Made by a program: the position numbers and the translations under genes
Source of the DNA: Devosia lacusdianchii
GTDB lineage: Bacteria > Pseudomonadota > Alphaproteobacteria > Rhizobiales > Devosiaceae
NCBI RefSeq assembly: GCF_022429625.1
Contig: NZ_CP092483.1
Location: 744,001-808,000, forward strand
Length of the DNA stretch: 64,000 nt
Reading direction: 5' to 3'
The notes under the pieces: generated by a model
Databases searched by the model: none
Told to the model about the DNA's origin: nothing
What the model saw: only the letters and a program-made list of their open reading frames with translations
In this document: positions 59,819 to 64,000 of the stretch, in pieces
Numbering within the stretch: position 1 is the stretch's first letter
Layout of the letters: every line of letters starts with the position of its first letter

Positions 59819-59983
59819 ATGACCGGTGAAGTGTACGAAGGCCTGGTGATCGTGGCAGCCGTGGCTGCGATCGTCTATATCCTCTGGCGCAATAATGAAG
59901 GCGTACGCCAGGCGCGACGCGGCCCGGCCGAGAATAGTTCCGGCCGTAACGGAGCGGGCGGGAGTGGTCGCGCGGACGACTGA
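59819..59983 (+). CDS. Small membrane protein (54 aa), hypothetical
   Basis: GGAG eight nt before the ATG supports translation. Residues 1-22 (VYEGLVIVAAVAAIVYILW) form one membrane helix; a positively charged, Gly/Asn/Ser-rich cytoplasmic tail follows (GVRQARRGPAENSSGRNGAG). It lies between hisG and the glycosyltransferase gene on the same strand. I do not recognise a family. Confidence 0.6.
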   Translation: MTGEVYEGLVIVAAVAAIVYILWRNNEGVRQARRGPAENSSGRNGAGGSGRADD

Positions 59984-60048
59984 GCCACCCATTGCCACTA
60001 TCCCCAAATCACGGCACAAGTGCCGCTGGGCCGGGGGAGAGGCCACAA

Positions 60049-61263
60049 TTGGCCGACCAGCTCGAACTCACCATTCTCATGCCCTGCCTCAACGAGGCCG
60101 AGACATTGGCGGTTTGTATCGCCAAGGCGCGTGCATACCTCGACCGCTCCGGCATCTCAGGCGAAATCGTCATCGCCGATAACGGCTCCACCGACGGTTC
60201 CCGCGACATTGCCGTGGTCAATGGCGCCCGCGTCGTTCCCGTCAGCGAGCGTGGTTACGGCGCTGCCCTTGCCGGCGGCATTGCCGATGCGCGCGGGCGC
60301 TACGTCATCATGGGCGATGCCGATGACAGCTACGATTTCTCCCAGCTCGATGCCTTTGTCGCCGCGCTGCGCGATGGCGCCGATCTGGTGATGGGCAACC
60401 GCTTCAAGGGTGGCATCGGCCCCGGCGCCATGCCGTGGCATCACCGCTATATCGGCAATCCGGTACTGAGCTTCCTTGGGCGTCTGTTCTTCCACACGCC
60501 CATCCGCGACTTCCACTGCGGATTGCGCGGCGTGGCCCGCGACTCCATCCTGGCGCTCAAGCTGCGCACGTCAGGCATGGAATTCGCCTCCGAAATGGTG
60601 GTCAAGGCGACGCTCGCCCATCTCGACGTGCGCGAGGTGCCCACGACGCTCAAGAAGGACGGCCGCTCGCGCCCGCCGCATCTGCGCTCCTTCCGCGACG
60701 GCTGGCGGCATCTGCGGTTCCTGCTGCTGTTCTCGCCCCGCTGGCTGTTCCTCTATCCGGGGGCATTGTTGCTCGGTATCGGCCTCGTGGTCGGCGGCCT
60801 GCTGCTGCCCGGCCCCGTGCATATCGGCAGTATCGAGTTCGACGTCCACACCTTCCTCGTGGCGTCGCTCTGCATCATTGTCGGGCTGCAATCGCTGTCC
60901 TTCGCGGTCATCGGCCGGCGCTTTGCCTCGCGCTATGGCTTCATCCCGCGTTCCGACCATTATGATCGCCTGCTCGAAGCATTGACGCTCGAGCGCATCC
61001 TGGTGGTGGCGATCCTGCTCATGGTGGTTGGATTCGCGGCGCTGCTCTGGGGTGTCAGCGAGTGGGCCGAGCGCGATTTCGGCCCGCTCAACCTCACCAG
61101 CACCATGCGCGCCGTGATCTTGGCCATGACCGCCATGGTCAGTGGCTTCCAGCTGATGATGAGCGGCTTCATGTCGTCAATGATCAACATTCCCATCTAC
61201 GAGCGTCGCATCGCCGAGCCGGATAGCGATAGCGCGCGCCGGACCGGCACAGATCGGACCTAG
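60049..61263 (+). CDS. Family 2 glycosyltransferase, membrane-bound (dolichol-phosphate-mannose-synthase-like)
   Basis: A 404-aa enzyme. The N-terminal GT-A catalytic domain (1-220) has LTILMPCLNEAETLAVCI, VIADNGSTDGSRDIA, YVIMGDADDSYDF (the D-x-D motif, with DADD) and FHCGLRGVARDSI. The C-terminal part has four membrane segments (about 235-400: FLYPGALLLGIGLVVGGLLL and ILVVAILLMVVGFAALLWGV among them). It probably transfers a sugar to a lipid carrier. The start chosen is TTG 60049 after GGGGGAGAGG, the only good ribosome site; another TTG at 59992 has none. It is followed six bp later by the TauE gene. Confidence 0.9.
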   Translation: MADQLELTILMPCLNEAETLAVCIAKARAYLDRSGISGEIVIADNGSTDGSRDIAVVNGARVVPVSERGYGAALAGGIADARGRYVIMGDADDSYDFSQLDAFVAALRDGADLVMGNRFKGGIGPGAMPWHHRYIGNPVLSFLGRLFFHTPIRDFHCGLRGVARDSILALKLRTSGMEFASEMVVKATLAHLDVREVPTTLKKDGRSRPPHLRSFRDGWRHLRFLLLFSPRWLFLYPGALLLGIGLVVGGLLLPGPVHIGSIEFDVHTFLVASLCIIVGLQSLSFAVIGRRFASRYGFIPRSDHYDRLLEALTLERILVVAILLMVVGFAALLWGVSEWAERDFGPLNLTSTMRAVILAMTAMVSGFQLMMSGFMSSMINIPIYERRIAEPDSDSARRTGTDRT

Positions 61264-61269
61264 GCCTTG

Positions 61270-62019
61270 ATGCTCGATCCCCTGATATTGCTGGCTCTGG
61301 CCTGTGTCGGCATGCTCGCCGGCTTTGTCGATGCCATTGCCGGGGGTGGCGGCATGATCTCGGTACCGGCTTTGTTGTCGGCCGGCCTGCCTCCCGTCGC
61401 CGCGCTGGCCACCAATAAGATGCAATCGGTGGTAGGCACCGGCATGGCGGCGCTCACCTACTGGCGCCGCGGTTTCGTTTCGCTCAAGGCACTGATCCCG
61501 GCCATAGCGCTGACCTATGCCGGCAGCCTTATCGGTGCGCTCGTGGTCCGGCAGATCGATACCGGCCTGCTCGATATCGCCGTGCCGGTCGCCCTGATCG
61601 GCATTGCGCTCTATTTCCTCTTCGCGCCCAATCTCTCCGATGCCGACAAGGCCGCCCGGCTGCCGTTCCACCTGTTCGTGCCGGTATTGGGTTTCGCCAT
61701 CGGCTTCTATGACGGCATTTTCGGGCCGGGAACGGGCTCGTTCTTCACCATCGGCTTCGTCATGCTCTTCGGCATGGGGCTCACGCGGGCTTCGGGCAAC
61801 ACCAAGATCGTGAATCTGGTCTCGAACCTGGCGGCGCTGACCATCTTCATTCCGGCGGGAGACGTCGTCTGGCCGGCCGCCATCGTCATGGCAGCGGGGC
61901 AGGTGATCGGCGGCTATATCGGCGCGCGCACCGGCATCCGTTACGGCGCTAAAATTATCCGCCCACTCGTCGTTGTGGTCTCAATCCTGCTGGCCCTGCG
62001 CCTGCTATTCTCAAGCTAG
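61270..62019 (+). CDS. TauE/SafE family sulfite exporter-like membrane protein
   Basis: A 249-aa protein with seven or eight membrane helices and two related halves. N-terminal LALACVGMLAGFVDAIAGGGGMIS is the family signature (GFVDAIAGGGG) and the second half has GFYDGIFGPGTGSFFTIGF. Members export sulfite, sulfoacetate or other sulfur compounds, though many act on unknown anions. It starts six bp after the glycosyltransferase stop, so the genes are probably co-transcribed. It ends within the last codons of the convergent Sel1 gene. Confidence 0.9.
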   Translation: MLDPLILLALACVGMLAGFVDAIAGGGGMISVPALLSAGLPPVAALATNKMQSVVGTGMAALTYWRRGFVSLKALIPAIALTYAGSLIGALVVRQIDTGLLDIAVPVALIGIALYFLFAPNLSDADKAARLPFHLFVPVLGFAIGFYDGIFGPGTGSFFTIGFVMLFGMGLTRASGNTKIVNLVSNLAALTIFIPAGDVVWPAAIVMAAGQVIGGYIGARTGIRYGAKIIRPLVVVVSILLALRLLFSS

Positions 62020-62906
62020 AGCGCCGATCCGAATGCGGCCTCGATGGCCCGCTGCGTGCCAGGGCCGAAACTGCCGTCGATACCGCCGTCATAATAGCCG
62101 TCGCGCTTGAGCAGTTCCTGGATGGCGCGGCGATAATTGGGCGAGGTGTCGGCGCTGCCGATCTCCTTGAACTCATCCATCGCGACCTGCAAACCATTGG
62201 TCAGCGCCAGATAGGCCAGCTCGGCGGCACGCTGGCTGTCCTTGCCGACGCCGTCGCCATAGAGGTAGCGCAGCGAAAGCGCCCAATGCCCATTGGCGTC
62301 ACCTGCATCCGAGGCCTTCTGGTACCAGGCCGCTGCCTCTTCGGCGTCCTTGGCGACCCCCGTTCCGCCCAGATACATATCGCCCAGCGAATACATGGCG
62401 TAGCCATAGCCATTCTCCGCCGCCCGGCGGAACCAGCGCACGGCTTCGGCATAATCTTGCCGTACGCCGTCGCCGGCACTGTACATGCTCCCAACATTGC
62501 TTTGCGCCGAGGGCAGGCCTGCTTCGGCGGCCTTCAGGTACCACTCGAAAGCCTGACCGAAATCCTGGTCGACATGCTCGCCGCGGTCGTACATCAGGCC
62601 GACCCGGTTCATCGCATAGGGGTCGCCGGCACCTGCCGCCAGCGAGTACAGTTCGAAAGCGCGCTTGTAGTCCGGCGTCTGCCCGTCATCGACAAAGTAG
62701 GCAGCGTCGGCGTCATCGAGAATTTGTTCGATATCGTCAGGGTCCACGGAGCCGCTCTGCTGCGGCGGCGTCTGCTGGGGTTGCTGCGGCTGGTGGATAG
62801 TGGTCTGCGGCGTATCGGCCTTGATCTTGGTCTTTTGAGCAAAGGCGTCGCCCGTACTGACCAATGCCAACAAGGCGACCGTAACCAACAAAACACGCCC
62901 GGACAT
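62016..62906 (-). CDS. Sel1-repeat protein with C-terminal peptidoglycan-binding-like segment
   Basis: A 296-aa exported protein. Signal peptide is residues 1-23 (RVLLVTVALLALVSTGDAFA). A Gln/Pro-rich linker (QPQQPQQTPPQQSG) follows. Four to five Sel1/TPR-like repeats span about 75-240, with the A-x-x-x-Y/F-x-x-A-A-E-x-G pattern: AFEWYLKAAEAGLPSAQSNV, AVRWFRRAAENGYGYAMYSL, AAAWYQKASDAGDANGHWAL. The C-terminal LKRDGYYDGGIDGSFGPGTQ is a peptidoglycan-binding_1-like repeat. It probably scaffolds protein contacts in the periplasm. Convergent overlap with the TauE gene (62019). Confidence 0.88.
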   Translation of the reverse strand: MSGRVLLVTVALLALVSTGDAFAQKTKIKADTPQTTIHQPQQPQQTPPQQSGSVDPDDIEQILDDADAAYFVDDGQTPDYKRAFELYSLAAGAGDPYAMNRVGLMYDRGEHVDQDFGQAFEWYLKAAEAGLPSAQSNVGSMYSAGDGVRQDYAEAVRWFRRAAENGYGYAMYSLGDMYLGGTGVAKDAEEAAAWYQKASDAGDANGHWALSLRYLYGDGVGKDSQRAAELAYLALTNGLQVAMDEFKEIGSADTSPNYRRAIQELLKRDGYYDGGIDGSFGPGTQRAIEAAFGSAL

Positions 62907-63038
62907 GCCAGTCCCCCTCAAGTCACTGCTTCCTCAAGAAAATGAAACGCCTCAGCGTTGCTGTCAAATGGCCTGGTGCACCAGTCCGGTGTTGCGGTTC
63001 GGAGGAACGGGAAGCCGTGCTATAGGGAAGGCTTCTCG

Positions 63039-63569
63039 CTACAACCAAAAGTACCAGAACAGTGCCACTTCGCGTGTGCCCGGCATATCTGCACGATACA
63101 GATCGGCATCAAATCCCCTGAGCGCGAACCCCTGGCGTTCGTAGAAACGGCAGGCCACGAGATTGTTGTTCTGTGTTTCGAGCCGCACCGCCGGCAATCC
63201 ACGCGCTTTGGCCCAGGCTTTGGTCTTGTCGATTAGGGCCGCGCCAATGCCGGCGCCGCGACGGTTGGGATCGACAGCAAGGCAATCGACCAGGCCCATG
63301 CCGTTCCAGTCGCGGCTCACGATCACGACGCCCACCACTACGCCATCGAGCAGTGCAACATAGCCTGCCTGTGTATCGTCGGAAATTGCCGCTTCGAGGT
63401 CCTCGCGGGCATCGAGATAGCTTTTGCGGTACGGGGTGACGGAGCGCGGCAGCAGTTGTAGGCCGGCCTCGAAGTGGGTCACCTCGCCTTCCTCGCTGAC
63501 CATGAACGAGGCATCGATGGCAGCGGCTGCTGCCAGATTGGTCTTGTCGAGCGAAACAACGCGCAGCAT
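63039..63569 (-). CDS. GNAT family N-acetyltransferase
   Basis: A 176-aa acetyl-CoA-dependent acetyltransferase. LVDCLAVDPNRRGAGIGAAL carries the phosphate-binding RRGAGIG motif A, and LPAVRLETQNNNLVACRFYE with QGFALRG is motif B. GGAGG lies six nt before the chosen ATG at 63569, and homology starts with LRVVSLDKTN. Acceptor unknown. 37 bp separate it from the BrnA-like gene upstream on the same strand. Confidence 0.88.
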   Translation of the reverse strand: MLRVVSLDKTNLAAAAAIDASFMVSEEGEVTHFEAGLQLLPRSVTPYRKSYLDAREDLEAAISDDTQAGYVALLDGVVVGVVIVSRDWNGMGLVDCLAVDPNRRGAGIGAALIDKTKAWAKARGLPAVRLETQNNNLVACRFYERQGFALRGFDADLYRADMPGTREVALFWYFWL

Positions 63570-63605
63570 TTCGCCCTCCGAACCCACGCGCGCCACCACA
63601 GCCGT

Positions 63606-63848
63606 TCAGCCGTTATCGGCGCTATCCAGGCCCGCGCTCTGACGCAGAGCAGCGTTGATCCGGTCCTGCCAGCCGGGACCATCCTCCTGGAAGTGTTCGA
63701 GAACAGCTCGATCGAGGCGCAGCGTCACCATTTCCTTGCCCGAAGGTGGGGCGATCGTCTTTGGTGCGGCTTCTACCGGCTTGCTGGTCACAGCCTTGAA
63801 GGCGGCTTCTGCCTGGTCGAATGCACTGCCACGTCTTGGTGTCCGCAT
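63606..63848 (-). CDS. BrnA-like antitoxin family protein (orphan)
   Basis: An 80-aa protein whose C-terminal half matches the BrnA antitoxin pattern: EMVTLRLDRAVLEHFQEDG (ribbon strand plus helix) followed by GWQDRINAALRQSAGL, the ribbon-helix-helix-like segment. The N-terminal part is polar (RTPRRGSAFDQAEAAFKAV). A BrnT toxin, which is usually encoded just upstream, is absent. The start at 63848 follows GAGAGGA with good spacing; the frame continues upstream but without support. It may be a stand-alone DNA-binding protein. Confidence 0.72.
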   Translation of the reverse strand: MRTPRRGSAFDQAEAAFKAVTSKPVEAAPKTIAPPSGKEMVTLRLDRAVLEHFQEDGPGWQDRINAALRQSAGLDSADNG

Positions 63849-63910
63849 GAAATCCTCTCGATGGGCGCTTGCCGCACTGTAATGCCACGCCATTGCGCGC
63901 GGAATAAGAA

Positions 63911-63938
63911 AAAGGCGCAGTGTTTCCACTGCGCCTTT
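63911..63938 (-). terminator. Hairpin terminator at the right end of the window
   Basis: A perfect 12-bp stem, AAAGGCGCAGTG (63911-63922) with CACTGCGCCTTT (63927-63938), around TTTC. On the minus strand it ends in TTTTTC, so it suits a leftward gene coming from beyond the window. A minus-strand frame from the window edge reads Asp-Phe then TAA (63991-63993), the possible end of that gene. Confidence 0.7.
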
Positions 63939-64000
63939 CCACGAAGTTCGTGACTGGGAAGAAACGAACCTCGAAGCTGGATAAGACTTCTTAGAAGTCC

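Noticed and set aside
1..64000. CRISPR arrays, prophage, IS transposases, rRNA
   Set aside because: No regularly spaced direct repeats, no transposase or phage-structural motifs and no rRNA-like stretches were seen.

Overview
The window looks like the chromosome of a free-living alphaproteobacterium of the Hyphomicrobiales, most plausibly Devosia or a close relative. This is inference from high GC, dense gene packing, a hisS-hisZ-hisG block, a tRNA-His with no extra 5' G, and C-rich palindromic repeats between genes. I see no prophage, CRISPR array, rRNA operon or classical IS transposase.

Layout. 1-8 kb: the end of an EAL protein, a tripartite tricarboxylate transporter (tctCBA), and a divergent TctD/TctE-type two-component pair whose kinase is fused to a solute-binding domain. 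8-16 kb: uronate isomerase, a small-molecule kinase, a CAP lipoprotein, an ArsR regulator divergent from two small stress-type enzymes, and glpD-glpK. 16-24 kb: an AEC transporter, a DHFR-like protein, an ArsR/SRPBCC pair, a CPBP protease gene broken by one stop codon, and the transglutaminase / alpha-E / ATP-grasp operon. 24-32 kb: a 2-hydroxyacid dehydrogenase, a 458-bp DUF559 nuclease element bounded by 59-bp inverted repeats, small regulators and enzymes, a GH13 alpha-glucosidase and an M20 amidohydrolase. 32-48 kb: etfBA, an aminotransferase, a transaldolase-family protein, Mrp, GH1 and a second GH13, then a dipeptide/oligopeptide ABC operon and an iron(III) ABC pair lacking its ATPase. 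48-64 kb: a large degenerate histidine kinase, tRNA-His, a TadG-like protein, an L,D-transpeptidase, a CheY-like regulator, Tag glycosylase, two tandem small paralogs, hisS-hisZ-hisG, a glycosyltransferase, TauE/SafE, a Sel1 protein, a GNAT and an orphan BrnA-like antitoxin.

How the genes fit together. Much of the content is scavenging and carbon use: carboxylates, uronates, glycerol, alpha- and beta-glucosides, peptides and iron. Candidate operators fit this: OmpR-type direct repeats before tctC, three 21-bp-phased TTTCG repeats before glpD, and a near-identical 16-bp palindrome-like site before both uxaC and the glpD/AEC promoter region.

Most interesting items: (1) the DUF559 element, whose ends belong to the same palindromic family that lies as gene-less inverted pairs elsewhere in the window, suggesting a nuclease linked to REP-like repeats; (2) the kinase/solute-binding fusion beside a binding-protein-dependent transporter; (3) a PdhS-like pseudokinase with Arg in place of the phospho-accepting His and with degenerate ATP-binding boxes.
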